A stretch of DNA of 64,000 bases, from NCBI GenBank assembly GCA_037176885.1, contig JAWWNJ010000102.1, forward strand, positions 248,001 through 312,000. The letters run 5' to 3'. Position numbers and translations under genes: made by a program. The notes under the pieces are model-generated. The model was given only the letters and a program-made list of their open reading frames with translations, did no database searches and was not told the DNA's origin. The stretch's first letter is position 1; every line of letters starts with the position of its first letter. The stretch comes from Favolaschia claudopus. Lineage: Eukaryota > Basidiomycota > Agaricomycetes > Agaricales > Mycenaceae. Shown one piece after another: positions 1 to 11,775 of this stretch.

Positions 1-1618
1 GGAGGAAAGGCTACTCGCAGGACTGAGAGCCATCGGTCCACACAAAGTGCAGACGTTGTTAGTCACGTGGTGCCCCAGTAACCAATCTGCGTCAAAAGTA
101 CGGCTCGATACTGATGGCGGTGGTATATACCGGTATCCAGATACCGGCGGAGTTTGAATTCCCGGCCCGCCGGTCCCTGCGCTCCGGCCGCTGAACAACG
201 GCGCTGAACAGCGGGCAGAATAATTGCAGGGCCTTGTAGACCACACCACACACTGTATCAGCCCATGTTGAAGAGGTATACTCCACTTGTCTCAGTCTAT
301 GTTTTCATCCGGAGCTTTTCAACCAATGCAAAAAGGGTGAATATTAATTATAATGCAGAGCTTTGGCTCGGAGCATCGACACAAAATTCCGCATGTCAAT
401 CTTATTCAAAGCGCTAGCACCACTATGGAGCCGTGTTTGCGCAAGCCAGCATTTGTTGAGGCCGCCAAAGTTGCTCAAATGGCTCCAAAACAGGGAATAA
501 GTATATATGCTGGGGAAATCATGCCAAACACTCATCGCAGTTCAAATCACGGAACTAGGGGCCTCCTCAAATTATTTTCGGACTCTAGTACAACAACTAT
601 GAACTCCCAAGTGATTAAATTAACCATCCACGGAGACTGAGAATGGAAACCCCGCACCTACTATAATGTTGTGACACAGATTGACTCGGAAGCAGCTTCG
701 AAACAATACCAAGTTTAAGTTGAGAAGAGTGGAGATATTGACATAGCCAGAACATACACCGCAGCATTCACTGATTATGGCTTGCATAGATTGTAGGTCT
801 GGACAAAGCAAAATGAGTTGATCATTGGGAGTTTGAAGATTTGAAGCAATGATTGAGGTCTTGAATTTAGTCGACTGGAAGCAAGCTGCAAGGACAGGAA
901 GCCGAGACGCCGAGAATCATAGTGGAGAATATATTTGAGTGAGTGCGGTGATACGAGTTCAAGTTAAACTTGAGTTTAGACACGGGTTTAATGAGGAGGT
1001 ATGCTGCTCCTGCCCAGTCTTCTGGCTGAGGGATAGGAAAATCAGTCAGAGGAAAGCAATCTCGAAAGAGGTAACCAACAAGAGGCAAAACAGAATCAGA
1101 GGCTTGAAATTGAAGTCGATTCGGATTGTTCGGACAGGGCCAAATTCGGAGCAAAGATCCGTGATTGTGCCCTGCCGCGTCGGATCGTGCATTTCAAACT
1201 CCGTCAGTATGTTGCCGGGAAGGAAGAAAAGCTGAAAAGAAACTCACCACTGGCTAGATACAAGGGCCTTCCGAGATAAGAAATTTCCTTATATAGAAGG
1301 GGGGGAGGGGGGGTCCTAAGGGCCTCGAGAAAAAACTTTCATATGATTTTTTGTAACTCGGTTCTGAGGGTAATCTCGGCTCCAGATCTTTTCGGGCTGA
1401 TGGCCGGGGCACTGTGATCATAAGATCACAGTACACCATCACCCCTCTCTGGTGCATTTTGACCGCGGGGACTGCGCTCAGTAACATTTGTCACAAACAT
1501 AACACTTGTAACACCTGTGACCCACTGCAAGTAAACAGCTCATACGACCAATCTCAGAGCAGAATGTAGTGCAAAAGTGTTCCTTCAGTCAATGATAACC
1601 AGCCTGACATTCTGACAT
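1..1618. other. No recognisable gene
   Basis: Only short overlapping ORFs with no recognisable domain are present on either strand. The segment is of mixed base composition and has no terminal repeats that I can pair. It is read here as intergenic or ancient repeat sequence. Confidence 0.5.
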
Positions 1619-1620
1619 TA

Positions 1621-3189
1621 GAGAGTTTGCGGTGAGCCGCCAGAAGCCATCTGGCGGCTCTAATGGCATGCGGATTGGAGCAGCTATGCAGTCTGGCGGG
1701 GTCGTTTGGCGGCTGGTAAGACTGGTTTAAATTTGATTTTGCGAGGCTATTCTTAGTACTTAGGCATCTATATATTGAACCATACACACACGAAGAAAAT
1801 TGGACCCGAAAATCTGACGCTATCGCACATTCGAGCCGCAGACTTCGGTTGACGCTGGAAATTGCTTCACTTAAAACAATTATGCACGTTACACTAACTC
1901 GGCAAAAAAAATGTCCGATTGATTTCTGGCCTGTATTTCGATGATTACTGCCCACTTTGACTTCAAACAACTTGTAGTTGTGTTCATAGGATCCAGATGC
2001 CTTATTAGAGAGTTTGCGGTGAGCCGCCAGAAGCCACCTGGTGGCTCCAACGGCATGCGGATTGGAGCGGCTACTTCATGTGGCGGCTCGTTCAGCGGCT
2101 CGTCGCGCGCGGTCCTTAGCACAATTTCGAGGTTGGGTACCTTGTATATTTGACTATATCTTCAGCCAAGTTGTCCAAACGTGCATAATTGTTTTGAATT
2201 GAAGCAATTTCCAGCGTCAACCGAAGTCTTCGGCTCAAATGTGCGATAGCGTCAGATTTTCGGGTCCAATTTTCTTCGTTTGTGTATGGATATAGATGAC
2301 TAAGTACTAAGAATAGACTCGCAAAACCAAATTTACCAGCCGCCAAACGAGCCGCCAGACAGCATAGCCGCTCCAATCCGCATGCCATTAGAGCCGCCAG
2401 GTGGCTTCTGGCGGCTCACCGCAAACTCTCTATTCTTTGGGTTTGGTTTTGGGCAAATTTTTGATACGCCATCACGCCGAGCGCAAACATGGGAATTTTG
2501 ATATCGGCCGACTTTACAAGTCAGTCAAATTCTTTTGGTGCGGGGAGCTGATCTGCTCATGTTATAGCCTGAGGTCCAGCGAGCTATGCGCCAATTTAAA
2601 CTGTGGAAAAATATACAGGCAAACAGGCGCTATAGCCCTCGCAAAGTGACCATTTTCGACCGAGTTGACCGGAATTTGCCGAAATATGCCCAAAATGGCA
2701 GTTTTGTCGAGCCTATAGCGCTTCAACGGCTGACTATTTTCATAAGGTTTGACTTGTGAAAGAACTTGTATTTGGGTCTTCTTTCATCCTGCACACTCAG
2801 ATATTGTCAGAAAAAATCCCTACTCAAATTGAAAATCTGGCTATTTGGGAATTCTGCTCATTTGATGGCGGATCAAGGGATTGCACGGCGGCGAGGTAGC
2901 ATACCAATCGGTCTCAGTATTGTGTGCACGCTCAGAAGTTGTTTGCTCTCGAATACAGGTATTAACACCGCAATACGGACAAAAAACCCATCGGACATTT
3001 TTTTTGCCGAGTTAGTGTAGGACAACGAACTCTCATTGGCTGAAGGTATGCAAGGTACCCCCAACCTCAGAATTGTGCTAAGGACCGCGCGCGACGAGCC
3101 GCTGAACGAGCCGCCACATGACGTAGCCGCTCCAATCCGCATGCCGTTGGAGCCACCAGGTGGCTTCTGGCGGCTCACCGCAAACTCTC
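1621..3189. mobile_element. Non-autonomous DNA element, outer copy (TIR GAGAGTTTGCGGTGAGCC)
   Basis: The left end at 1621 and the right end at 3189 are inverted copies that begin GAGAGTTTGCGGTGAGCC and are flanked by TA on both sides (1619-1620 and 3190-3191). Just inside each end is a perfect-looking palindrome of the type GCCGCCAGAAGCC..TGGCGGC. A shared inner block (ACACTAACTCGGCAAAAAA) lies at about 1888-1920 and inverted at about 2990-3024. No transposase ORF is present. The TA target and long inverted ends fit a Tc1/mariner-like or other TA-targeting non-autonomous element; superfamily is uncertain. It is interrupted at 2008-2430 by a smaller relative. Confidence 0.7.
2008..2430. mobile_element. 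MITE nested in the 1621-3189 element; inverted internal-deletion derivative
   Basis: This 423-base unit has the same GAGAGTTTGCGG termini, flanked by TA (2006-2007 and 2431-2432). Its left ~160 bases match the reverse complement of the right arm of the outer element (3030-3189), and its right ~260 bases match the reverse complement of the outer left arm (1621-1890). It is therefore the two ends of the outer element joined without the middle, inserted in the opposite orientation. Confidence 0.7.
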
Positions 3190-3873
3190 TATTTTTTGAG
3201 GGCAATCTGAAGTCAACCAAGATCCTTTTTGTGAGTACATACATTCTAGGCTTGTCAATTCAGTATGATTGGGACAAGGGAAAGAAAGGCAATTTTGTGT
3301 GATATATTGCCACTATTGCAGAGTGCAATCAGTTGCAGAGGGCCTCTGTTTTGCGCAAAGTTCATCTGTCACGCTTTTGGCGGAGAAAGTCGACAGCGTG
3401 ACACGAGCGCAACTTCCGCGGTCAAACTGCACCAGACGTTATAGAGCACTCACCCGCGATCAAATTTCTCAATCAATCTGCCTCGCTGACATCTTCACAT
3501 CATCCGCGAGCGCAGCGAGCGGTGCGGGTGGTGCTCTATAACTTCTGGGAACGAGACTATTCTGAGGGTTGTATGCAGCAGATATATGCTAGGTACGTTC
3601 CAACTCTGGCCACCATTCAACATTGTCACCGTCAGATGGGTTTGACCGCCGCTCGGGCCTCTCGGCAGCCTCGGCTGTCAGTGTGTATGCTGTTGTTTGG
3701 TCCAGAAGACTGGTTGCTGACATTGAGAAATATCAATTTTGCATAGTGCAGGTACGTGGAAATGTGCAAAATAACAGGTTCTTCGCTTCAAATGCTGATG
3801 TTGAGTCCGAAAATACATAAATTTGATACAGCTAACAAATTGGGCGGTGGGAAGATCACGTGAATTTACCATA
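3190..3873. other. No recognisable gene
   Basis: Short ORFs only. A stretch near 3495-3545 repeats GAGCGCAGCGAGCGGTGCGG-type GC-rich sequence, but nothing else stands out. Confidence 0.4.
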
Positions 3874-3875
3874 TA

Positions 3876-4327
3876 CAGTGGCGGCGCCATCTGATGCCAC
3901 CCCCCCAAAAAATGATGGGGCCCCAATTGACTCTAGTGCTGCCGCGAGGTGGAGGCCCTCGGAGGTGAGGTGACCTTGGCCTTAAACTGTTGCCATTTAT
4001 GGTAGTCGAGGTGATGGCGCCTTGAGACTGTTTTCGGAAATAATACTCAAAAACAGTTGTTAGCACCAGAAAAACGTGATGCTTGCTCATGAGTGGGTCA
4101 CTGGAGGCTAGCTGAACTTTTTTCGCGGCTCAGGGAATGAAAATGAAGTGAAGACAGTGAATTTCGAGGTGGACTGCTGAGGTGACGTCATCTCAAGGTG
4201 GGTTCAAGGTTGATGGGCCATCACCTCAAGGTACCTCGACCTCGCCTCGCGGCAGCACTAATTGACTCCACTTGCATCAAACGGGTTGTTCTATTTTTAG
4301 GGGTGGCATCAGATCCCGCCGCCACTG
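3876..4327. mobile_element. Tc1/mariner-type MITE, copy 1 (TIR CAGTGGCGGCGCCATCTG)
   Basis: The ends are inverted repeats of CAGTGGCGGCGCCATCTG followed by ATGCCACCCC. TA flanks both sides (3874-3875, 4328-4329). A second, shorter copy of the same family lies at 25509-25623 in opposite orientation and shares internal sequence around CTTGCATCAAA and GTTCTATTT. This copy is enlarged because another element is inserted at 3934-4260. No ORF. Confidence 0.75.
3934..4260. mobile_element. hAT-type MITE nested in the mariner-type MITE
   Basis: The termini are TAGTGCTGCCGCGAGG at 3934 and its reverse complement ending at 4260. They are flanked by an exact 8-base direct repeat ATTGACTC (3926-3933 and 4261-4268). 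An 8-base duplication with TA/CA-initial inverted repeats is typical of hAT elements. The interior is rich in CTCGAGGTG / CACCTC motifs. No coding capacity. Confidence 0.75.
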
Positions 4328-4329
4328 TA

Positions 4330-5570
4330 AGGCATATTACGGCAGCAGGAAGGGAGGGGGGGTCGCCCGGTATGAACGAAAATCGAAAACAAAACCGCGG
4401 CTAGCTGATAATGATCAGGCCGGCCTTCCAGGCCATCAAGTCCATCAATTGCCAGCATTCAGAAACGAAAATGACCGGTTTCAATACGGCAAAGAAGCCG
4501 AAAGGACTGGATTGATGTCACAGTCAATGTACGTGGTCTATTGTGTCATCGGCCGCCTGCCGAACGCGTCCGAGTGGCTGTACCAGGTCACGCACACGGC
4601 GTGTTTTAAATTATTATTAAGTGAAGAGTGAAGATCACTCCACTTCAAAATCAATATGATTTGTATGCCGGAGTTCCGGCTTACAGAAGAGGGAGCTTGC
4701 GCGAATCCGTATCAATATTACAATGTACATTGGACTAAAAGAAATTATAAACTATGTCCAACTTGAAGTAGATTCGGTTTCAGGGAAAATACATATTCAC
4801 TAAGGTCCATTCCTTGGCTGTCTAGAGTAAATGTAAGTTGAGCTCTCCGTTGTGTATCAGTTTCAAGCATCCGCATTGAATCTGTTACATTAGCTCTCTT
4901 CAATCGTCCCCAGTGAAAACTCGTTCTAAATGCAATTCCAGCCAGAGTCTTGACGCGTGAAATGAACAGCTACAGACACACAGAAAAAGTCCTCGGAGGA
5001 TTCAGGGAGTACCAAGAAGTTGTATTCTCACGTCTGTGAAGCAGTCATGAGGAAAGGAACTTTTTAGGAAGCCCAAATTCTTCGCAGATAGTCGTCGAAG
5101 AAGGAAAGAAGACATTGACATGGCAGCACCGGCGCATCTGCCAAAATTGTGTTCCCATCACAACCCATCACCTGGGATCAAGCGGACTGTCTCTGGATCA
5201 AGCGGAAATCCCTCGCATCACTCGGAGTCACAATATATCACGCACTTATTGATTACATCAAAACGCTCTCGAGCACAGCTTATTGCTTTTCGGTGACGGC
5301 TCTGAATCCACCCACGGGTAGGGTTAAATGGCACAGGAGACCTGGATTCCTCCAATTGAATATGTCTAAACGCAAAAACCAACCAAATTCATCATATTCT
5401 GGTCGATTTTTGGCCCCACCTTACACAAACTTGGTGGCTATCCAGCCGAAGGACACGAATTTTCTGCACCAGGCATACAAGATGGAGGCCTCAAGTATTC
5501 CTATCCACTTACCCCATGAAACAATCAGTCATCTGGGTGCAAAGGGAGGGGATTGATGAGAATTTCCATA
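4330..5570. other. No recognisable gene; one unrecognised 135-codon ORF (5149-5556, +)
   Basis: The plus-strand ORF at 5149-5556 is the only long frame. It has no domain, signal peptide or membrane segment that I recognise and may be chance. The rest holds no paired repeats that I can see. Confidence 0.3.
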
Positions 5571-5795
5571 TTCGGTAAGTAAATTGATTTCGCCGCAACT
5601 GTAAGCTAGGGTTAGAGTCACGTGGACCTCGGCCTTTCCCGTCCCACCACCTATTTGGGCCATGTCAGCCTCGGCTATGGATGTTTTGCCCGTTCCTGAA
5701 GCTCCCGCGGACTCAAATTGAGTCGATTCCAAGCAGGATTGTGGTCTAAAATACTATTTTATTTTTTTCAGACCCGAAAAAAGTGAATGTCAATC
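5560..5795 (+). repeat. Dispersed repeat with intron-like signals, copy 1
   Basis: This stretch contains TTCGGTAAGTAAATTGATTT near 5572 and, 180 bases on, a T-rich tract ending TTTTTTCAGACCCGAAAAAA. The first block recurs near 55207 and the second, with the TAGGGTTAGAGTCACGTG part, recurs at 28645-28830. The GTAAGT...TTTTTTCAG layout looks like an intron between short exons, so a repeated gene fragment or an element carrying an intron are both possible. Confidence 0.45.
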
Positions 5796-6550
5796 CCCTT
5801 GACCATCCATGACGAAACCGAAAATTTTGGCTAGTCAAGGTTGAAAGCATTCGTTGGAGGTTGAATTCAAATGCGCGGCAGGGAGGGTTCAATCAAGTAT
5901 CTATCAGGCTGTTGACCGAATCATCAATGAACAGCAGGGCTCGGGTATTTGTAGTTTAAAGCTTCCGGTTATTACTTGGAGATATGCGGCGGTAATATTA
6001 GAATCAGACAGGTTGAGTCAGGCTTGCAAGTGGTTTGTGCGGAGCGAGTGGAGATCAATGAACGCAGCCAATACAAGTTATGTTAGAGAAAGGAATGGCA
6101 AGTACGTGTCAAATCCGACGCATTGCCCAGCCATACGTATTTGCATAAGCTGCCAATCGTCTATGGAGTCAAAAAATTAAACCAGTAATTAGCCTGTTTG
6201 CGATGCAGCCATTGAATGGCTAATGGCTAAATAATCTGCTTATATTTACGTTTTGATCAGTAAATATGTCACGTCACGGTAAATCGCCGAGCCGGCATCA
6301 AAATCGCAATCAGCTGTCAATATATTTCCTGTTTAGGAACCAAAGTGCAACCTCGCGCGGTCCTTTCATCCTGAGTGCTCTAATTGAAAGCTAATCTCAG
6401 TTGATGAGTTCCTATAGTCAATATCTACCTCCTTAGACAGAAATACATGTGTTAAGGGGGTGTTTGGGTGAGAAACAAGGCAATATGCATACCGGGTTCA
6501 GTGCTGAGCTCCAGGAGCAATAAAGCTGTATTTCTGAGGCCAGAGACTCA
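5796..6550. other. No recognisable gene
   Basis: A 108-codon plus ORF (5854-6180) has no recognisable feature. Nothing else is supported. Confidence 0.35.
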
Positions 6551-6551
6551 T

Positions 6552-6755
6552 TAGCGGGTTTGTGCAAAGCGACCCGGGTCGCTTTGGGACCGCTCAGATC
6601 TTGACAACGAGCAGTCTCAGGTGTGAAGTCCCAGCGGCCTAGGAGTGCCCCAGGGCAATGCTCCTATAGGTCGCTTAGAGCTCACACCTGGAATCTGTTG
6701 TTGCGAAGATCTGAGCGATCGAAAAGCGACCTGGGTCGCTCGCACAAACTCTCTA
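6552..6755. mobile_element. 204-base MITE with TIR TAGMGRGTTTGTGC
   Basis: The left end reads TAGCGGGTTTGTGC followed by the palindrome AAAGCGACCCGGGTCGCTTT; the right end is AAAGCGACCTGGGTCGC.. then GCACAAACTCTCTA. Inside, GCTCAGATCTT and its complement continue the inverted repeat for about 60 bases. The outer bases (TAGAGAGTTTG) and the palindrome directly inside them recall the 1621-3189 family, so the two are probably related subfamilies using a TA target. Confidence 0.7.
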
Positions 6756-7180
6756 TTATGTAGTCCATACTAACAGAACTACTAGTGGGAAAGGGATGTA
6801 CATTGAGTTAATGGCTCTTGGGATAGACAGATAGACTCAGTTGGAATCAGTGGCTTCTTTACCACTTGTGCATGCTTTTCAGGACGTAGGACTCGTGTAT
6901 ATGCAATTTAGAGGTCCATCTAAACTACCTGTTGAAGCTTAGGAAGCAGCACATTCCAATCCAGGAGGTTTTCACAAAAAAAGCAATTATTTCAGGTTGA
7001 AATCGGGTTCCCATGCTCAGAAAATGATCCAGAATGCTCATATACATGTATTTAGCTAGACCCTGGATGTTGATACGGTTCTGCGCACGCGCAAGTCCGA
7101 TATTGCACCTAAGTGTTGTTTTGATGGGGTGATGTAAGTTGGCTGATTTGGGTGCCATACACGTCGATAAGACGCGTTTT

Positions 7181-7933
7181 TTAGAGCTTAGAATATATTG
7201 TCATATGCATGTTACGATACAACACGCTCAAAACGCGTCGGAACGCTGGCCAACGCGCCCACTGACGCAGTAAGTTGAGAAAGTAAATATTTAGCTCATT
7301 GCTACACATGAAGGCCGTTCGTGCATAGCGGATTGTTGCGTTGCGAGCGGTGTATTTCCCATCGCACAGAAAGTCTAGCATTAGTGCGAGATCAAAGCCA
7401 GTGCTCTCAAGTGCCTCGAGATCTGCAAGCATCCGGCGCTCAATCTCATCTTCGGACAGCTGCTCAAGTGTCTGTCGTAGGGCTCGCGTGCGAAGGACGT
7501 GGGGAGACTCGGCGGCATCAGTGGTGCCAGCTTTCAACTCATCGGGGTCGAGCTCTTCATCGCCGTCAATGGATGGTGTTGGTGATGGGCAGCGCAATTG
7601 ACTGGGCTCCGAGTCCGCGTTGATGTCTTCCTCCAGGTTGTCATCATCCGAGTCAAGCTCAGGAAGATCGTGCTCATCGTCATTGTCGAGGCCGAGTGAC
7701 GGCTCAATGCTGCTCTTGCTCGATACCTCCGAAACACGCTCATTGCGGCTGATTGAGAGCAGATCTGACTCGGCGGCGGCTCGTGGGAAGCTTTCGATGT
7801 GTTCTGAGCTCGTAGATTGTGTATTGCTCGATGACGAGTGCTCTAATACAGCGTCGACGTTGGACATAGCAAGCAGCGGGGTTATGGTAGGTCGTCCAAT
7901 GGAAGTGGCCCAGACCTTCCTAAGTCCCCACAT
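7181..7933 (-). pseudogene. Acidic protein, N-terminal fragment of a repeated agaricomycete protein family
   Basis: The 250-codon frame starts with ATG at 7933, with a second ATG (MSNVDAVL) 22 codons in. Residues 25-130 are serine- and acid-rich (DNDDEHDLPELDSDDDNLEED) and look disordered and probably nuclear. Residues 150-230 form a helical region containing RNATIRYARTAFM, which resembles the N-terminal part of large transposon-like proteins (DUF6589-type) repeated in mushroom genomes. Those proteins are usually 800 residues or more, and nothing follows this one, so I read it as a truncated copy. The family assignment is from memory and uncertain. Confidence 0.4.
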
Positions 7934-7989
7934 CCATCATCACGAAAATCAATCACACGTCAAAACTGTCATTGGAATTACGGATTAGG

Positions 7990-9004
7990 AAAGAGCTCCG
8001 GCTCTGCGTAAACTACGCCAACAAGGATTACGCAGTATCCGAGACTAATCGATGTGGTGTCACCTAATACCGTCAACCTCTTGCCTGCGAAAATGGCTTG
8101 TAGGTATACCACGAAAGCAAGCGTTATTCTACCGTACGGCCGCCCGACAGAGGCAGGATGCTCCTCCTCCTCATCTGGGAGTATTTCCTCAAGCATGCCG
8201 GCCAGCGGAGGCGAGTCGATGCGTGAATAACTACGAAATGATGGAGTGATGGTAGGTAACCCTAGGTAAATCGGCCCAGACCTTACTGCGCCTTAAAAAT
8301 TCTCCCACCCTTTCTGTCAACATCAATCATCCGTCAAGAATGTCCTCTATTGACTATATATGGAAACACCTCCGATAAGGATTGCGGAGAAAGGTCTGGG
8401 TATCCGAGACTATCCACCGCAGCCTCACTGCATTCACTGGTGGAGCAAAATGCCGAAAATAGCCCAATTTGAGGTCCGAGTGGAGCCATACGGCGACTCG
8501 AGGTGTAAACAAAAAACGAAATGCCCCACTCCATCAAAAACCGGACAAAAACTGTGATACTTACTATTGTGCCCAACGGGTATGAATTCTCCCATTGGGT
8601 CTGAATTCACGATTTCCTGCTCCGTCCCTTTACTTTTTGCCCCCAGAATTTTCCGGCATGTATTCTACTAGTGGTAATGCATAACTCTACCAAAGGGCTT
8701 GAGTATTCGTGAAGAGGAAGGTATTAAAATACGGTACCCGGGTACCAAACTCAGTGATCCCACAACATATTGCAGCATTTTAACCTCTCTCTTCACCGTT
8801 TGAACCCGGGAAACTCGGAGAGACCTCATACAGTATGCTGGATACTTTGTACAAATTCAGATTAATTAACCGGTACGTCGTCGTCGCGCGCTGGAGGGGA
8901 GGGTTTCCGAGCGTGACAATCTTAAACTCCGCTCGCTAAACGCGTCAGCACTTATTTGCACATGACGTGCCGTTTGTTGACACCTCTTCGACGCGTCCCC
9001 GTGC
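7990..9004. other. No recognisable gene
   Basis: Upstream of the Tigger-like transposase. No clear inverted repeat could be paired with sequence beyond 11132, so the ends of that transposon are not defined here. Confidence 0.35.
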
Positions 9005-11132
9005 ATGCCAGATGTCGACAAGAAGGAGCAGAAGATCCAAGACGCCTGCCGGCTCCTTTCTCGTCGCGTCAACAATGGGCAGAAACCGGATGTCAAGGGT
9101 CTCGCTCGCGAGCTTAACTTGCCTTACGCTACTCTATATTCTCGCTTCAAAAATATTCACAAATTGCGTTCCGAGTCCACTCGCGCTCAGTTATTCCTCT
9201 CCCCTCCTGTCGAGCATGTTCTCCTCAAATGGATTGAGCATCTCGGGGAAATTGGCACCCCTCTGAATCTGTACAAAAAGTCTGTCCGTCAGCGCGCTCA
9301 GCTATTACACCCACTCCACAAAAAGCCGAGTAAAAACTGGATCTATGACTTCATTAAACGGCATCCCACCATCTCCTTCGCCAGCTCAGCCAGTCTTGAT
9401 CCCAAGCGCGCGAAGGCTTTCAATGAACTTGTTGTCGGCCGCTTCTTTGACAAACTGGAAGAACTTGTCGAGAAGCACGGCATTCCTATCGAGAACGTGT
9501 ATAATATGGATGAGAAGGGGGTGCAGCGCGGCGGAGGAAAAAAAAGCTAGCCGCCGAAAGTATTTGTACTCGCGCAGGCAGAAGGCAAAGTACAAGCACC
9601 GCAGCGCTAATCTCGAGCTCATCACTATCATCGAAGCTGTGTGCGCTGATGGGACAAGCCTCAAACCCGGCTTCGTTTTCCCTGGGTCGGCGCGATGTCC
9701 TGAATGGTTTGACGAAGATGATGAGATCGTGTATGTGTTGCTACCTCCACCCGCATCGCAGTACTGACCTCTAGATATTTTCAATATTGCCATGTCCACA
9801 AACGGCTGGACCGACGATTTCACTGGTCTCGAGTGGTTCAGGATATGCTTTATTCCTCAGGCCAAGGCTCGAAACAAGTCCGGGAAGCCTATTATCCTCA
9901 TTCTCGACGGTCACGGCTCTCATGATCAAATCACCATCATCGATCTCGCCGAAGAACATGGTATCATTGTTCTCCTTCTCCCTCCACACACAACACACAA
10001 GCTTCAGCCCCTCGACGTCGGGATCTTTGGACCGTTCTCACGAGGCTGGGTGGAGCGTTGCGACGATATTGTCGCGCTCCGCGGCTCTGAAATGCGCAAG
10101 GAGGACTTTGTCAAAGGATACATGTCTGTACGTAGAGACACCTTCCGACCGTCCGTCATCATCTCTGCCTTCAAGAAGAGTGGTATCTGGCCAGTCAGCC
10201 GGCATGCAGCGCCCATCGCACCACTCCCTCTTCCAATTCTCCAGCTTCTACACCTCAGGGATCACGGCCCCGAGGTCACTGCGAGTCTGATTCCGACTCG
10301 GATTCAGATAGTGATTCGGACTCAGACTCCAAATCCAGTGACGATGACGATGTCCAGCAACCTGTCGCTCTACCGGTTGTTCCTCAGCCCTCGACATCAT
10401 CCTCTCCATCTGCTGTACCTCCCCCCTCCGACTTCTTCTTCTTTGTCTTCCCCACAAACGCCGTCTACCCGAGCAACTCGTTCCACCGCTGCCGCACAAT
10501 CCACGCTCCCACCCACTCAGTTCTATCATGATCCTGTTCTGTTTGCACGGATCCAGAACCTTGGGAATGAGCTTCAGTCCACCCGAGCACACATGGGTAT
10601 GATGGAGGCGGAGATCGCATCGCAGAAGCGACAGCTCAATGAGCGAGATGCCCGGCCGAGCAAGAAGCGGAAGCTGAATGTTGAGGCCCGGGTATTGACC
10701 TCGGCGGAGGGGAAGAGGTTGGCAGCAGAGAAAGAGGCGGAGAGGACGAGCAAGGCAAAGAAGAAGGCCGAGAGTGCTCAGCGACGTAAGGAGAAGGAGA
10801 ATTTGCGGGAGGAGAGTTGGCGGAACAGGGAACGAGACCCCGATGCTTCCTTTACCGGTGTCCTTTCGGCCAAAAACAAAGACGACTTGAAGCCACCTCC
10901 CGAGCTGTCGATGCCCTCATCATCGACGTATCCATCTTTTGATTTCGCATTTCCGCCGCCCCTGCCCCAATTCTCATTACACAACCACCCATTCGTGCTT
11001 CCACAGGACCAATTGACCCCTCACAATCCTCCTCCTACCTCTACTTCATTCGGAACGCACATTCCATTTAATATAGAAACTAATCTTGCGAATACGTACC
11101 AAAATTACCTACATCCTTATAACTCTTCGTAG
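9005..11132 (+). pseudogene. Tigger/pogo-like transposase (DDE_1), frameshifted
   Basis: Starting at ATG 9005, residues 5-50 form a psq-type helix-turn-helix (KIQDACRLLSRR..GLARELNLPYATLYSRF). Residues 60-120 form the CENP-B/Tc5 helix-turn-helix (WIYDFIKRHP). The DDE core follows with the first Asp in VYNMDEKG, the second in LDGHGSH and the third in LQPLDVGIFGPF. The frame breaks in an eight-A run at 9538-9545, where seven A would keep it open into SRRKYLYSRRQKAKYKHRS. A second break or short intron lies at about 9727-9775 before MSTNGWTDDF. The tail has an acidic SDSDSD stretch in another frame (about 10280-10350) and then a lysine/glutamate-rich coiled coil (10560-10830). This enzyme would cut and paste at TA sites; the copy cannot be translated intact. 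Confidence 0.85.
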
Positions 11133-11180
11133 TACATAGTAGCTTGATATCTTTCACTAACCCCAGTACATATTTGACAG

Positions 11181-11672
11181 TCAGATAATATTCATAACTT
11201 GTTTTGCAACACAGAATACCATATTGATTAATATTAATGAAGTGTCGGCAGGAACAGATGAGGACCGAGGACCATGAGCCGGAGAGCGCGATCGAGAATT
11301 GGAACGAGCACGCCGCTGAGAGCGCGCCAACTCCCGCCCCCGCAGAATACAAATCTCCGAAGACGAGCGTTGGATATTTGATTGTGAGGAGGTGGTTTCC
11401 GCCGTTGTAAGCAGAGAACTCGAGACAGCCGCAGCTGCATCCCGTTCGCGCTGATGTAGATTCCTTTTGACGTGTTTCTTGCAGTCATTGGAATTCCGGT
11501 GGGTCTGAAGCGGACCGATGGATTTTTTCGGGCAGTTAATTACCCTGCCGCACAGGTCGCAGGCTATTTCCCGATACGGCCGAGGCTCATTAAGGTCCAA
11601 AGGGGCAATTTGGGTAGATATCGATGGTGTCAGTCGGAAAAATTGAAAAAGCCTGGTAAGGCCTTGGAGCAC
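11181..11672 (-). pseudogene. Zinc-finger N-terminal fragment of a transposon-type protein
   Basis: The minus-strand frame holds a C2H(C) finger, CDLCGRVINCP..LQTHRNSNDC, at about residues 38-64, followed by a basic serine/arginine-rich tail. Single fingers of this kind stand at the front of several agaricomycete transposase-like proteins. No catalytic domain follows, so it is probably an isolated fragment; a small host zinc-finger gene cannot be ruled out. Confidence 0.35.
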
Positions 11673-11754
11673 CTAACGGCCTTATAAGGCCTAATAAGGT
11701 TCGAGGGGTGACCTTATAAGGCGTGATAAGGTCTGGTTAGGTCTTCCCAGGCTA
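11650..11754. mobile_element. Small palindromic MITE rich in AAGGCCTTA
   Basis: The ends are AGCCTGGTAAGGCCT and the imperfect inverse AGGTCTTCCCAGGCT. The interior repeats CCTTATAAGG and AAGGCCTTA palindromes. It directly precedes the truncated Ty3 element. No convincing target duplication. Confidence 0.4.
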
Positions 11755-11775
11755 GAGGGATCTGAAGCGCATGAG

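Noticed and set aside
8866..8900. Terminal inverted repeat of the Tigger-like element
   Set aside because: GTAC-rich words occur on both sides of the transposase but do not align into a convincing inverted repeat.
10004..10592. Minus-strand ORFs over the Tigger-like transposase
   Set aside because: Antisense to the DDE core and the acidic tail; no independent support.
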